Source: Bromus sterilis (lineage: Eukaryota; Streptophyta; Magnoliopsida; Poales; Poaceae). From it: a DNA stretch of 64,000 bases. Shown in pieces: positions 18,533-30,031 of this stretch. The translations under genes were made by a program, and so were the position numbers. The stretch spans positions 178,253,501 to 178,317,500 of the forward strand of contig OX465601.1 of NCBI GenBank assembly GCA_950022295.1, given 5' to 3'. The stretch's first letter is position 1. The number at the start of each line of letters is the position of its first letter. The notes below the pieces were generated by a model. The model did no database searches, was not told the DNA's origin, and saw only the letters and a program-made list of their open reading frames with translations.

Positions 18533-21500
18533 ATGCCACCAAGACGTGCCCCTTCTGCTAGTGGACCAGGGAATGGAATTCCACCCGGCTTAGAGCAGTT
18601 GCTTCAGACCCAGAATAAGATGATGCAGCTTTTGATGCAGAACATGAACAACAACAACAATGCCCCACCACCGCCACCACCTTTGGGAGACAGCCTCACC
18701 CGTTTCCTAAGGTTGAACCCACCTTTGTTCTCTAGCAGCCCAGAGCCGATTGTTGCAGATGACTGGCTCCGCAATATGGGAAGGAAGCTAGCAACCGCTG
18801 GATGCACTGATGAGGAGAAAGTGAGATTTGCCTCGCACCAGCTAGATGGACCTGTAGCCGCATGGTGGGATAATTACACCACCACATACCCCATGGCGAA
18901 TGTGACTTGGGACCAGTTCCAGCAGGCGTTCCGCACTGCTCATGTTTCAGCTGGAGCTATGAGTCTCAAGAAGAGGGAGTTTCGCAACTTACGCCAGGGA
19001 GGCCGTTCAGTGGCAGAGTATGTGGAGGAATTCAACAAGCTGTCCCGTTATGCTCCAGGAGATGTGGCCACAGATGCTGCCAAGCAGGAGAAATTTCTGG
19101 AGGGACTAAATGATGAGCTTGGAGTTCAGTTGACGGTGGCAACCTTTGCTAACTACCAGGAGATGGTGGATAAGGCTATCATTCTTGAAGGCAAGCATCA
19201 GATAATGGAGAATCGCAAGAGGAAGTACGGACAGGGCAAGTATCAATCTGGCACTCAACAGAAGCCCCGTTCCGCACCATTCTCAGGATATGGTGGAACA
19301 GGACCCAATAAATTTGGAGGGCACAACCATCATAATCATGGAGGTCATTCTCAGCATGGAGGCAATGGACACAACCATGGAAACCAGAGGAATGGCAATG
19401 GAGGAAATGGAAATCAGCAACGGTCCAACCCATCTACGCCCATGAAGAAGGACCTAAGTCACATCACCTGTTTCAAATGCAACAACAAAGGGCATTACTC
19501 CAATGAATGTCCTGAGCTGAAGAATGGCAATGGGAGTTCTGGAAATAAGAAGCCTAACCCTTTTGCTAAGGGACAAGTGAACCATGTCAACGTGGAGGAA
19601 GCCTATGAACAACCCGATGCAGTGTTTGGTAAGTTTTTGCTAAACTCTCGACCAGTACTAGTTCTTTTTGACACCGGTGCATCACATTCATTCATATCAA
19701 GGGTAGTTGTGGATAAGTATGGATTTTCTACCAAGACCCTTAGTGTACCAATTTTAGTAAGTTCCCCGGGAGCCGAGATGATGGCAGGTTTAGGTTGTCC
19801 CCAGTTGAGCCTCGCCATTGGCAATCATGATTTCCGCAAAGACCTGATAATTTTGAAGTCCCAAGGTTTGGATGTAATCCTAGGTATGGATTGGATGTCG
19901 AAGTATAAAGGCAACATTGACTGTGAGGGAAGATCAATCTCTCTCACCACACCCGAGGGGAAGAAGATCAAGTATGTGACCAAGCACAAGTTTAGAAGGA
20001 CCCAGGTATATTCTCTTAAGGGGGTTAGCCTGGAGGAAGTGCCGATAGTCAAGGAGTACCCTGACGTATTCCCGGAGGAATTGCCCGGAATGCCACCGGA
20101 CCGGGATATCGAGTTTTTGATCGAGTTATTGCCAGGCACCGGACCTATATCCAAAAGGCCGTATAGAATGCCCGCAAATGACTTAGAGGAAATTAAGAAG
20201 CAAATTAAAGAGTTATTGGAGAAAGGGTATATTATCCCGAGTTCATCACCTTGGGGAGCCCCAGTGCTTTTAGTGGAGAAGAAGGATGGATCTCTAAGGA
20301 TGGTCGTGGATTATCGCTCGTTGAACAAGGTGACTATCAAGAACAAGTATCCACTACCGATGATCAATGATTTGTTTGACCAGTTGGAAGGAGCTAGTGT
20401 GTTTTCCAAGATCGATCTCCGATCGGGATATCACCAGTTGAAGATCCGTGAGAAGGATATACCCAAGACCGCTTTCACCACGAGATATGGACTCTATGAG
20501 TACACAGTCATGTCTTTCGGTCTAACCAATGCCCCTGCATACTTTATGAACATGATGAACAAGGTCTTCATGGAGTTTTTGGACAAATTTGTTGTGGTGT
20601 TCATTGATGATATTTTGATTTATTCCAAGAATGAAGAGGAGCATGAAGAACACCTACGCTTAGTCTTGGAGAAACTTAGGGAACATCAACTTTCTGCCAA
20701 GTTTAGTAAGTGTGAGTTTTGGTTGAAGGAAGTGGGATTTCTTGGACATGTTGTGTCAGGCGAAGGAATCGCAGTGGACCCATCCAAGGTTGAAGCAGTT
20801 ACAGAATGGCAGGCGCCCACATCCGTTGGTGAAATCCGTAGTTTTCTTGGACTTGCGGGTTATTACAGGAGATTCATCGAGAGTTTCTCCAAGATTGCCA
20901 AACCTATGACGGAATTGTTGAAGAAGGACACCAAGTTCGTCTGGACGGAGGAATGTGAAGCCAGTTTTCAGGAATTGAAGAAGCGTTTGGTTACAGCCCC
21001 AGTGCTGATTTTGCCCGATGTGCGCAAGGATTTTCAAGTGTATTGTGATGCCTCGCGGCAAGGACTCGGAGGCGTTCTCATGCAAGATGGAAAGGTTGTA
21101 TGTTACACCTCGTGTCAGCTTCGACCTCATGAGTTGAACTATGCCACACATGATTTGGAATTAGCAGCCGTAGTACACGCACTCAAGACTTGGAGGCATT
21201 TTCTTATTGGGAACAAGTGTGACGTATACACGGATCATAAGAGTTTAAAGTATATTTTTACGCAAAAGGAGTTGAACCTCAGGCAGAGGAGGTGGTTGGA
21301 GCTTATCAAGGATTATGATATGAGATTGCATTACCACCCAGGAAAGGCCAATGTAGTGGCAGATGCCCTGAGTCGGAAAAGTTATGTCAATACCCTTATA
21401 GCTGGAAGTTTACCTCAGGAGTTGTGTGACGATCTCAGAGATCTTCGTATGGAGATTGTTCCACGAGGATATGTCGCCACACTAGAAATTCAGTCCACGT

Positions 21501-22975
21501 TATTGGGAAAGATCCGAGAAGCTCAGAAGTTGGACAAGGGTATTGTAGAGATCAAGGAGAAAATGGAGAAAGGAAAAGCAGAAGGATTTCATGAAGATGA
21601 GTACGGAACATTATGGTTTGAGAAGCGTATTTACGTGCCCAATGACCCGGAGATCAGGAAGTTGATTCTCCAGGAAGCTCATGATTCTCCTTACTCAATA
21701 CACCCGGGAAACACCAAGATGTATTTGGACTTGAAGGAAAGTTTTTGGTGGACAGGGTTGAAAAAGGATATTGCTGAGTATGTGGCTATATGTGATGTAT
21801 GTCAGAGAGTGAAGGCGGAGCATCAGAAACCGGCCGGATTACTTCAACCTTTGCCGATACCTGATTGGAAATGGGACAAACTTGGTATGGATTTTATCAC
21901 AGGATTACCCAGGACACGGTCAGGTTATGACTCTATTTGGGTAGTGGTTGACCGTTTGACCAAAGTGGCTCACTTCATCCCGGTGAAAACCACCTATACT
22001 AGTGCTAAGTTGGCTAAGATATACATGACCAGGATCGTATGTCTGCATGGAGTTCCGAAGACGATTGTATCAGATAGAGGCACGCAGTTTACCTCAAAGT
22101 TTTGGCATCAGTTACATGAAACCTTGGGAACTAGGCTGGAGTTTAGCACAGCTTTTCATCCCCAGACAGATGGTCAGACTGAGAGAGTGAATCAAATTCT
22201 GGAGGACATGTTGAGAGCTTGTGCATTGGATTATGGATCCAGTTGGGATGATAATTTGCCTTATGCGGAGTTCTCGTACAACAACAGTTATCAAGCCAGT
22301 TTAAAGATGGCCCCGTTTGAAGCGTTGTATGGAAGAAGGTGTAGAACACCGTTAATGTGGGATGAAGTTGGAGACCGCAAGCTATTCGGACCAGATTTGA
22401 TCAAGGATTCAGAAGAGAAGGTCAAGTTAATCCGTGATAGGCTGAAGATAGCTCAGTCTAGACAGAAAAGTTATGCCGATGCTAAACGAAAGGAAGTAAC
22501 GTATTTAGTGGGAGATAGAGCATACCTTCGAGTGTCTCCGCTTCGTGGCATTAAGAGATTTGGAGTTAAAGTAAAGTTAGCACCACGATTTGTGGGGCCA
22601 TATAAAGTCTTGGAACGCAAAGGAGAGGTTGCTTACAAGTTAGAATTGCCCGAAGGTTTGTCTGGAGTTCACGATGTGTTTCATGTGTCCCAGTTGAAGA
22701 AGTGTTATGCAGAGATGGCAAATATTCCTCTGAGAGACACCGTGCCATTGGAGGCAATTCAGCTGGAAGGTGACTTGACATATGAGGAGAAGCCTGTGAA
22801 GATTCTCGATACGGCAGACAGAGTCACTCGTACCAAGGTTATTAAGTTTTGCAAAGTTCAATGGAGTCACCACACCGAGGAAGAAGCTACTTGGGAGCGA
22901 GAAGAGGATCTCAAGCAGGATCACCCACACCTTTTTGCTGACCAACCCGAATCTCGAGGGCGAGATTCACCTTAA
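18533..22975 (+). CDS. gag-pol: Gag-Pol polyprotein of chromovirus element A
   Basis: A single open frame of 1480 codons. Gag spans about residues 80-225 (WWDNYTT, EFRNLRQGGRSVAEYVEEF), with a CCHC zinc knuckle CFKCNNKGHYSNEC at 313-326. The aspartic protease has active site DTGAS at D380. Reverse transcriptase has YPLPMINDLFDQL and catalytic FIDDIL (D692, D693). RNase H has YCDAS (D839) and TDHKSL. Integrase has its HHCC finger at H1050 to C1087/C1090 and catalytic D1120, D1181 and E1217 (D-x60-D-x35-E). A chromodomain-like end lies at about 1400-1460 (FCKVQWSHHTEEEATWE). The chromodomain is known to guide chromoviruses toward marked chromatin. Gag and Pol share one frame, as in many Tekay/Del-like elements, so Gag excess must come from protein processing or another mechanism. 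All catalytic residues I can check are present. Confidence 0.97.
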   Translation: MPPRRAPSASGPGNGIPPGLEQLLQTQNKMMQLLMQNMNNNNNAPPPPPPLGDSLTRFLRLNPPLFSSSPEPIVADDWLRNMGRKLATAGCTDEEKVRFASHQLDGPVAAWWDNYTTTYPMANVTWDQFQQAFRTAHVSAGAMSLKKREFRNLRQGGRSVAEYVEEFNKLSRYAPGDVATDAAKQEKFLEGLNDELGVQLTVATFANYQEMVDKAIILEGKHQIMENRKRKYGQGKYQSGTQQKPRSAPFSGYGGTGPNKFGGHNHHNHGGHSQHGGNGHNHGNQRNGNGGNGNQQRSNPSTPMKKDLSHITCFKCNNKGHYSNECPELKNGNGSSGNKKPNPFAKGQVNHVNVEEAYEQPDAVFGKFLLNSRPVLVLFDTGASHSFISRVVVDKYGFSTKTLSVPILVSSPGAEMMAGLGCPQLSLAIGNHDFRKDLIILKSQGLDVILGMDWMSKYKGNIDCEGRSISLTTPEGKKIKYVTKHKFRRTQVYSLKGVSLEEVPIVKEYPDVFPEELPGMPPDRDIEFLIELLPGTGPISKRPYRMPANDLEEIKKQIKELLEKGYIIPSSSPWGAPVLLVEKKDGSLRMVVDYRSLNKVTIKNKYPLPMINDLFDQLEGASVFSKIDLRSGYHQLKIREKDIPKTAFTTRYGLYEYTVMSFGLTNAPAYFMNMMNKVFMEFLDKFVVVFIDDILIYSKNEEEHEEHLRLVLEKLREHQLSAKFSKCEFWLKEVGFLGHVVSGEGIAVDPSKVEAVTEWQAPTSVGEIRSFLGLAGYYRRFIESFSKIAKPMTELLKKDTKFVWTEECEASFQELKKRLVTAPVLILPDVRKDFQVYCDASRQGLGGVLMQDGKVVCYTSCQLRPHELNYATHDLELAAVVHALKTWRHFLIGNKCDVYTDHKSLKYIFTQKELNLRQRRWLELIKDYDMRLHYHPGKANVVADALSRKSYVNTLIAGSLPQELCDDLRDLRMEIVPRGYVATLEIQSTLLGKIREAQKLDKGIVEIKEKMEKGKAEGFHEDEYGTLWFEKRIYVPNDPEIRKLILQEAHDSPYSIHPGNTKMYLDLKESFWWTGLKKDIAEYVAICDVCQRVKAEHQKPAGLLQPLPIPDWKWDKLGMDFITGLPRTRSGYDSIWVVVDRLTKVAHFIPVKTTYTSAKLAKIYMTRIVCLHGVPKTIVSDRGTQFTSKFWHQLHETLGTRLEFSTAFHPQTDGQTERVNQILEDMLRACALDYGSSWDDNLPYAEFSYNNSYQASLKMAPFEALYGRRCRTPLMWDEVGDRKLFGPDLIKDSEEKVKLIRDRLKIAQSRQKSYADAKRKEVTYLVGDRAYLRVSPLRGIKRFGVKVKLAPRFVGPYKVLERKGEVAYKLELPEGLSGVHDVFHVSQLKKCYAEMANIPLRDTVPLEAIQLEGDLTYEEKPVKILDTADRVTRTKVIKFCKVQWSHHTEEEATWEREEDLKQDHPHLFADQPESRGRDSP

Positions 22976-22988
22976 GGGGGGTAGGTTT
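22974..22988 (+). other. Element A polypurine tract
   Basis: AAGGGGGGTAGGTTT directly before the 3' LTR (TGTAACATCCC at 22989). It primes plus-strand DNA synthesis and overlaps the gag-pol stop codon. Confidence 0.85.
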
Positions 22989-25855
22989 TGTAACATCCCA
23001 AATTTATTTTTTTGGATGAGTTACTAGAGAGCATATGCATATCATTTTTTTTTGTGCATTTTGGATCTTATTTGAGAGTTTATTTGAATTTATTAAATAA
23101 ATTTTTTCTTTAGTATTTTATTTTGTATAAATAACTTATTGAAAATATTATTTATGTTTTTCTAAGATTTTAGAAATTTTATTTCGTATTTTTCCGACTT
23201 GTGTTTTATTTTATAAAACTCTTTGAAGTTTAAAGAAAAGTACGTATACATTTATATAAATGTACTTACGTTTTACGTATTTTTATTATTTTTAAAAAAA
23301 TAAAGTGTTTTTTTTGGGCTATTTTATTATATTAAAAATACCCCTACACTTGTTTTTTTTTTTAAAAGAAGAAATTCGCAAAAAAAAAAAAAAAAAAACT
23401 GAGCAGGCCGGCCGGCCGGCCGAGCTAGCCAGCCGGGCCAGCCAGGCCACCAGCGGTCGAACCAGGTCGAGCGGCCGAAACCAGCCAGGCACGTGCGTGC
23501 CTGTGCTGGTTTCTTCTCCAACGCGAACGCAGAGTCAGCAACGGACTCTGTAACGCGCAACGCCGGCGACCGTCTTCGTTTGGGACTCCACTCCGATTGC
23601 CCCCTGCCCACGAAATCTTGTCCCTTACATACCTCATGACCCCCTCCACCGATTCCCCACAAAAATTTCGCAGCACACCGTTCCAAATCGAGCTAATTTC
23701 GAGGTAGATCTAGGTCCAACGGAGCTCTAGTGTTGGACGAATTTCGTCACCGGTGAGCCTCCCCTTGACCCCAAATTCTGCAGACCGACTCTTCTCTTCG
23801 TTGTGCTTCTAATTGACATCTTTTTCCCTCTTCTTTTCTTGCGCAAGATTGATCCCCAAATTGTACGCGTACCGCGGGAGTTCATGGGAGCGCGCTCGGT
23901 TCACCGCGTTGCCACGCCCGTACGGACGACGTTGGAGATCATCACCACCACCGTTGTGATCTTCTAATCAAGCCCTACACCCTAGACGTCCTCGTTGACG
24001 CCGAAGATCGCCGGAGTTGTCATCTTCGTCGCGTCTAATCTACACGTTGCGGTTAGTAAAAACGCCGTAGCTTTTTATCCGTTGCTCCGTTTTAGATGAA
24101 ACAAGCGGCCAAATCGTTGTTTTGAAACCCTCTAAATATTGTGTACTGTAGATCCAAGTTTTGAGTAAATTATTTTTTTCCGTTCGATCAAAAAATTTCC
24201 TAGATCCTATGCAAAACTGTTTTTGTAATATCTTTTTACTCGTAGATCCGTTTTGCGTGATTCCAAAGCCCGCAGTTTTCTTTCGAAGCCCTCTTTTCAG
24301 TTCAACCATAAAGTTTGTTTTGTTATTTTCGAAAATATTCAGATCTGATCAGATTCTATTTTCAACTTTAGTTGATCGTAACTTTTGTTTTACAACTCGG
24401 ATTTGATTAATTCTTTTTGCAAACTAAAACCCTAGCTAAACCCTATATTTTAGACACTTTGCAACCCACTTTTAAAAATCAATCTTGATCTGTTTTGAAA
24501 AATCTTTTATTCGGATTTTATTTTGGAGTTCTTGAACATTGTTTTGCTTTTGGTTGTGTATTGATTGTGTGTATCTTTGTTTGCTCACGATAGATTGTCC
24601 GGAGTGCGAAGCAGAGTACCACCAATCTTTAGGGTTCTGCAATCAACAGCAAGGCAAGTCATATCTTTGACCATACTCCCTCTTACCTATTTTTTCAATG
24701 CATTAGTTCTTCTTCTTTAGATTGCATGATAGGTTATGCTATGCTATTACACCCAGTAGTTCATTGAGGTAGGTCTGATCCTTACATCATTGTCACCATC
24801 GTATGTTAGAATATTGCTATGCTAAGTAGACGTGGATTGGGAAGTGAATCATTATGAGGTATGAGTGATAATGTAGTAATTAGGACCAAGATAAAGTTAA
24901 TGAACTACCTGGGTGGGATGGTTGCGAGCATCCTGGGGAGGCCAGTGATGACTGCGGAAAGCCACCCAGGCTCAAAGGGACTGATTGTATTGACATACCT
25001 AGAAGCTTACGTGTGCAGCCACAAGCTACTATGGGCTCTGGCTTGGTTGATCAGTTGTAGGGACTCTTACTAGGTAGCGCTACGAAAGTAGATGTGAATA
25101 GGTGGGATGGGTGCTACCGGAGTAAGGGAAACTCTTCTGAAAGACCATGTCTCGATCTTCCAGTTGTCATACATCGTGCAGTGTGACGAACTACAAAGGA
25201 GGCGATCGAGTCTTGTGGGGAAAAGTGCACAAACCTCTGCAGAGTGTAAAACTAATCGATTAGCCGTATCCCCGGTTATGGACAATTTGAGCAACTAGTT
25301 GTGGAAATATTGATTTGTCTCATCATCTTTAATTAATTTATTGGGTTAATCACTTTGGGATAGATTGAGTGGGGTTTCCCATCTCAATCGTATGCTAGTG
25401 TAGAACTTAGCTATTATTATTCTATAGGGAAAAATTAGCTTTTTGCAAAAATAAATGTAGAAGCTCCACCAGCCAAATTGCATGTACTACAGGGCTTTTA
25501 CTTCTTTCTGTGATATGGCTTGCCGTACGATCAAAGTACTGACCCCTTTTGGGGCTGTAACTTATTCATGTTGCAGATTGTTCCGACGAGGAGTAAGGTG
25601 CGAATAGGTCGCTGTCTTATACTCAACTTTTGCCGTGGAGTCGGATGGACTCGCTACTACTACTATTATAGCTTCCGCAAGTATTTGATTAGATGGCCTT
25701 AAGCCATGTTATTATTGTAATATTTACTTCATTCGATGTAATAAAGACATGTTTTACTTCTGTTATTTCATCGAGTACTGTGTGTGCTAGCAAACTGATC
25801 CAGGGACTAGCACATTAAGCACAGAGACTTGGTCCCTTCGGATCTGGTCGCTACA
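22989..25855 (+). repeat. Element A 3' LTR
   Basis: Same length as the 5' LTR (2867 bp) and nearly identical. Differences include a longer A-run after ATTCGC (23379-23398), rearranged GGCC/AGCC short repeats near 23400-23485 and about 20 scattered base changes. The target duplication CCTTA follows. Confidence 0.95.
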
Positions 25856-27086
25856 CCTTAAGAAGGCTAGCACAAATGACATCAGAGACACAGATCGAAA
25901 AGGCGAGGCCTCCTTCCTGGGATCCATCGAACTACTCCTGGTCGACGGGGAACTCGACGTCGTAGTAGTCACCTCCGGGGTACTCCTACTCCTGGGCTCC
26001 AACGTCGACTGCAGCGGCCGAACACGCAAAATGAAAAGGGGGAAAATAAATCAAAGGTGAGTATCTAGCATACCCGCGAGTCTTACATCTGCTACTAAGC
26101 AATTAGGCATTGTATCAAATGGAAAGGGGAGGCTATATATAGTGGACTGCAAGGTAGAAATCAGAATAATGGTAAGAAGCTAGGCCTATCGAAGACTAGC
26201 ATCTTCCGACGAGTCTTGCAGCATGAGGAGATAATAGCCAACAGTTAAAGCATAAAGTAACAATACAGCAGAAGTTGATGCAACATTGTATAATAGTAAG
26301 TTGTAATAATGAACAATGCCTCTGAGATCACCTCCGCGACATCCCAGCGAGGAAGAAAACCCGGAACCATACAATTTAATAATAATAGTTTGTAGTGGTA
26401 AGATCCACCTTCAGCATAGAGCGTCATGTTACCGTGGACACGGCTATTCGAATAGATTAATCTTCCCTGCAGGGGTGCACTTCTGTTACACTACAACGCA
26501 CGGATCTCCAGGGTGGAGGGAACCTTGCTAGGGAATGCTCCAGCGAGGCTATCCGACACTCCAGAGCCCATCTTTGAAACTCAACAGAGAGGTCATCCGC
26601 TGGTCTAAATCCTAAGTACGCAGGGCATTGGACCCCAACCCTGACGTACTCCTTCACGGTGCGTGGCTGGCCGGTGAAGCAAACTCAAACCAAATAAGAC
26701 ACCACCGCGCGAGCAAATAAGACAACACCACTTCCCGGCGCAGGCCGCGGTACTGCTGACGTCTGAAGAGTCCTCGGACGAGACTATGAAGCAGAGGAGC
26801 CCATAATTTATTATCCCACACGTGTAGGCAGTGCGTACAAGCCAAAAGGCTACTCAAGTCATCAGTCGAACCATTAGTCATTTTATTAACTTGCGGGACA
26901 ACCGTTCTCGTTGCCTCGACTAAACTGACCCGCGGACAACGACAGCAGTCAGGACCACCAGTACATCAGTGCCTGCCCTGTCGTCCCATGAAGTCTCTGC
27001 GGTTACCAACAAGGTGAACCGACTCCTTACCTTATCTCGCGTGTGCTCTTGGAGGAGCTCGACTTTCATAGTTTGGTAACTCTCGC
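25856..27086 (-). mobile_element. A0 5' LTR, piece 2 of 4
   Basis: This continues piece 1 after element A. It is broken on the right at CTCGC by element B. I see no coding content. Confidence 0.75.
26133..26142 (-). promoter_or_regulatory. Possible TATA box of the A0 LTR
   Basis: CTATATATAG (self-complementary), read on the minus strand as CACTATATATAGCC. From here to the LTR end is about 490 bp of A0 sequence after removing insertions, a sensible R-U5 length. Confidence 0.45.
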
Positions 27087-27525
27087 TGACGAGGGGGTGA
27101 CCCCACGACTCCTACGGATAAGCCTACCTGGTGTCCCTGAAGAAAGAAGGCCCGTGAAGATACAGCCTCGGCCCGCTAATTGGCACCGATGTAGGAGTCT
27201 GCGACTCACAAGGAAGGTGCGAAAACCTGCCGTACGGAGCAAGCTAGGGTTAGGAAAGCTTACCTTTAAACGTAGATGAACTCCCCGAGACCTAGCCCAG
27301 TATATAAGGTCTAGGAGGGGCGACGCCAAAGGGCAACCAATATCATCTGTAACCCTAGCCTTGAGCGCTCCAGCCTTGGAATCCACTGTAATCGCATCTC
27401 CCCCATCAATAATATCGAGCAGGAGCGTGCCTTCCTGTTTGCCGACGAGCTATCATCCAACCTGTGCCTCTCATGACTAACCCAGGGTCCCTGACCATGG
27501 GATTTTCCGGGGTTGATCCCCGTCA
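27087..27525 (+). repeat. Element B 5' LTR
   Basis: TGACGAGGGGG...CCCCGTCA. It contains TATATAAG (27301-27308), a clear core promoter, preceded by CCCGAGACCTAGCCCAG. The equivalent site in the other copy is 36724-36731. Confidence 0.93.
27301..27308 (+). promoter_or_regulatory. TATA box of the element B LTR
   Basis: TATATAAG in the 5' LTR, about 215 bp from the LTR start. It is conserved in the 3' LTR at 36724-36731, where flanking bases differ. Confidence 0.75.
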
Positions 27526-27527
27526 AT

Positions 27528-27546
27528 TGGCGCCGTCTGTGGGAAC
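27528..27546 (+). other. Element B primer-binding site
   Basis: TGGCGCCGTCTGTGGGAAC, two bases after the LTR. This sequence type is usual in Tat-like plant elements. I do not assign the tRNA with certainty. Confidence 0.75.
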
Positions 27547-27599
27547 CACGCAGGTTGGGAACGCGATCTCGGCGGCCTCATCATCATCAGCACTCATCG

Positions 27600-29990
27600 A
27601 CTCGACGGCTCCGGCAAGATCTGATCTGTTTGAGTCCCTCGGATTCACGGCCCACCTCCCGGCCCTCCAGCCAGTCTTTACCGATCTACACTCCGGCATC
27701 AATCTGATCTTCGGAACGTATCAGATCTACATCAACCATTGGGGGACTCTCCGCCTCACCGACGGCACCCGCGCACCCACGGCAACACGTGCAGCAGTGA
27801 CCGGGGCAGACACCGCCCGCACGGCCAACCTATCTGGCAGCCGTAGCTACCCACCCAACTCAACGCTCCACGCCACTCACGACCGCTCGAGTGGAGCCCC
27901 AACATGGAGAAGCACCATCACACGTATCAGCAAGGAGGCGTCAAGGACACCATCGCAGGTGTTCATGGCAGAAGTTGGCGCACCAGCGTCAGGTAACAAC
28001 GGACGAGTCGACGACCCGGGCACTCGTCAAGACACCCCAACCACCAGTAGGGCGGCAGGTCCCGGCAACACCAGTCAGATGGTCGTACAACTAGGAGAAC
28101 CGGGGTCCATACCAAGGAAAGTCCCGGTGGAACAAGGACCCAGCAATCAAAAAAGCAGTCAACCGCCAAGCAGCAAGCACCCGGCCAAAGCAGCCAGCCA
28201 TCGCGCAGCACGCAGCAAACCTTGGTTGCAGCGGCTGACGAACCACCCAAAGAAAAAATATACTTGTCCAAGGAATCAATGGCAATGGTAAAGGAAGCAG
28301 TCGCCCGCGGAAGGCTACTACCACCAGATGCCTCAAGGGAAGAGCTAAGGGCATACAACAAGCTAGCGGGCGAGCTAACCCAGCAGACGAGACATTGGCG
28401 CCTAGCCATGGAGAAGCAAGAAAAGGCGGAACTCGAAAAGAAAAGAAGTCGCAGACAACCTCCCAGAAGTGACTCACCAGGCCGCGACTCCCCCACCCGC
28501 AACAGATCGAAACTCAACAATCTGCGGAGGAAAGAAAGGGCGAGAGTGGTGCGGAAACTCGAAGACGACTTCAGATTAGAGGAAGACGACGACGAAGAAG
28601 AGCCCCTCACTCTGGCAGAAGCACTCATGAGTGCCCAGGACTACCTGTCCCGTGCCCAAAAAAGAAGAAAGGGCAAGACGGATCGCTACACGTCCATTTC
28701 TTTGCAGATAATGAAGGACACGATCGATGCCTCGATGCTTAATAAATCCAGCACAAAACGACAGACTCGCGAGCAGACACCGGACAGGGACCCCAGTTCA
28801 CCAGAAGACGACAGGCGCAGACGCTCCAACAGGAATAAGAAGCACGACAGCGACGACAACAACAGGCGCCGCAGCACCCGACGAGATGCGCGAGACGATA
28901 TCACACAGAACAGAGTCAATCGTAGCAGGCGAAGACGCGCAGCACGCGAGGAGTAATCAGACGAAGAGGCTTCCGACGAGGAAATCGAGCCATGTGGAGC
29001 ATTATGCTACACACGTGCCATACGTGAGACACGAATGCCAAACGGGTTCAAACTGAACTCCAAGACACTAAAGTACAACGGACTCGAGGAGCCGGAGGCA
29101 TGGCTCGACGACTACCTAACAGAAGTCAAGTTTCAGAGAGGAACCAACGTCACGGCAATGCAGTACGTACAGCTCATGCTTGAGAGCTCCGCTCGACATT
29201 GGCTAAAGAATCTCCGGCGCGGATCCATCAGCTCCTGGAGCCAGTTCCGAGGAGCCTTCATAGAAAACTTCAAATCCACATACAAGCGACCAGCCTCACT
29301 CGAGGAACTGCGGGCATGCAAACAAGGAACGAGGGAGACCCTGCAAGCATTCATCCAGCGATGGACGATACTCAAGAATTCAGCGGAAGACATCTCGGAC
29401 GAAAGTGCGATCGACGCGTTCAGGCGAGGACTTCAGCGCGTTGAATTCAAGGAGAAGCTCGGACAGATGAAAGTCCGAAAACTCGCACGGCTGTTAGAAC
29501 TAGCCAACAGCTGGGCGGACGGAGAAGATTCTGTTCGTAATGAAACAGAAACCCACACTGCATGATCAGAGTACGACTACGACTACAACGGAGATAGAGG
29601 AGCCGACAGAAGAAGGAAGCGACCCAGACGGAACTTCTACGACGACAGAGGACCTGACATGGTCGCCGCCGGTTTCTCGGACGATCGGAACGGCAGACAC
29701 CGCGATGACAACAGACCACAACGACGAGACAACCCAGAAGACGAGCCCTAGGCTCAGAAACGAGAATGGAGGACAAGGCAGGCACGCGACGGCACTCGCG
29801 CATTCCGCTCTGCCAAAGAACAACTCGACGGACCGTGTTCTATACACGGATTCAGAAACGAGCGAGGAGAGCTCAGATCGTCCCACACCCTCAGGAATGC
29901 AGAAGCTTCAATGATTTGGCCGAGGAGAAAAGCCGCTCCGCGGCCGCAACAGTACGACCACTCGCAAGCATAGCAGTCGGGAAAGTCGCC
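27600..29990 (+). pseudogene. gag: Element B gag, degenerate
   Basis: The best part is 29035-29565. It holds a retrotransposon gag domain (EAWLDDYLTEVKF, QLMLESSARHWLKNL, SWSQFRGAFIENF, GTRETLQAFIQRW). Upstream in the same frame, 28222-28956 is highly charged with Arg/Asp-rich repeats and is separated by one in-frame TAA at 28954-28956. Further upstream the frame differs, and 27464-28291 probably supplies the N-terminal portion after a shift. Downstream the gag frame continues past TGA 29563-29565 and a TAG near 29749 through a basic region to a Cys/His remnant near 29840. Several stops and at least two frame changes make it non-coding now. Gag would form the particle that packages element RNA. 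Confidence 0.85.
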
Positions 29991-30031
29991 CACAATGCGC
30001 CACCAGCCCCCCCCCTCTGCCAACAAGACAG

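Larger units (their letters stand above)
14574..25855 (+). mobile_element. Element A: complete Ty3/gypsy chromovirus (Tekay/Del-like)
   Basis: It has two 2867-bp LTRs (14574-17440, 22989-25855), target duplication CCTTA (14569-14573, 25856-25860), a tRNA-Met primer-binding site, a polypurine tract, an extra ORF, and one uninterrupted gag-pol with a C-terminal chromodomain. RT before integrase places it in Ty3/gypsy, and the chromodomain makes it a chromovirus. LTRs differ by roughly 20 substitutions by eye plus small repeat-length changes, so the insertion is recent. It is inserted in the A0 LTR and shows no coding damage, which makes it the best candidate for an autonomous element in the window. 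Confidence 0.96.

Noticed and set aside
18604..22945. Minus-strand ORFs opposite gag-pol of element A (up to 131 codons)
   Set aside because: Shadows of a strongly coding plus strand; no motifs.
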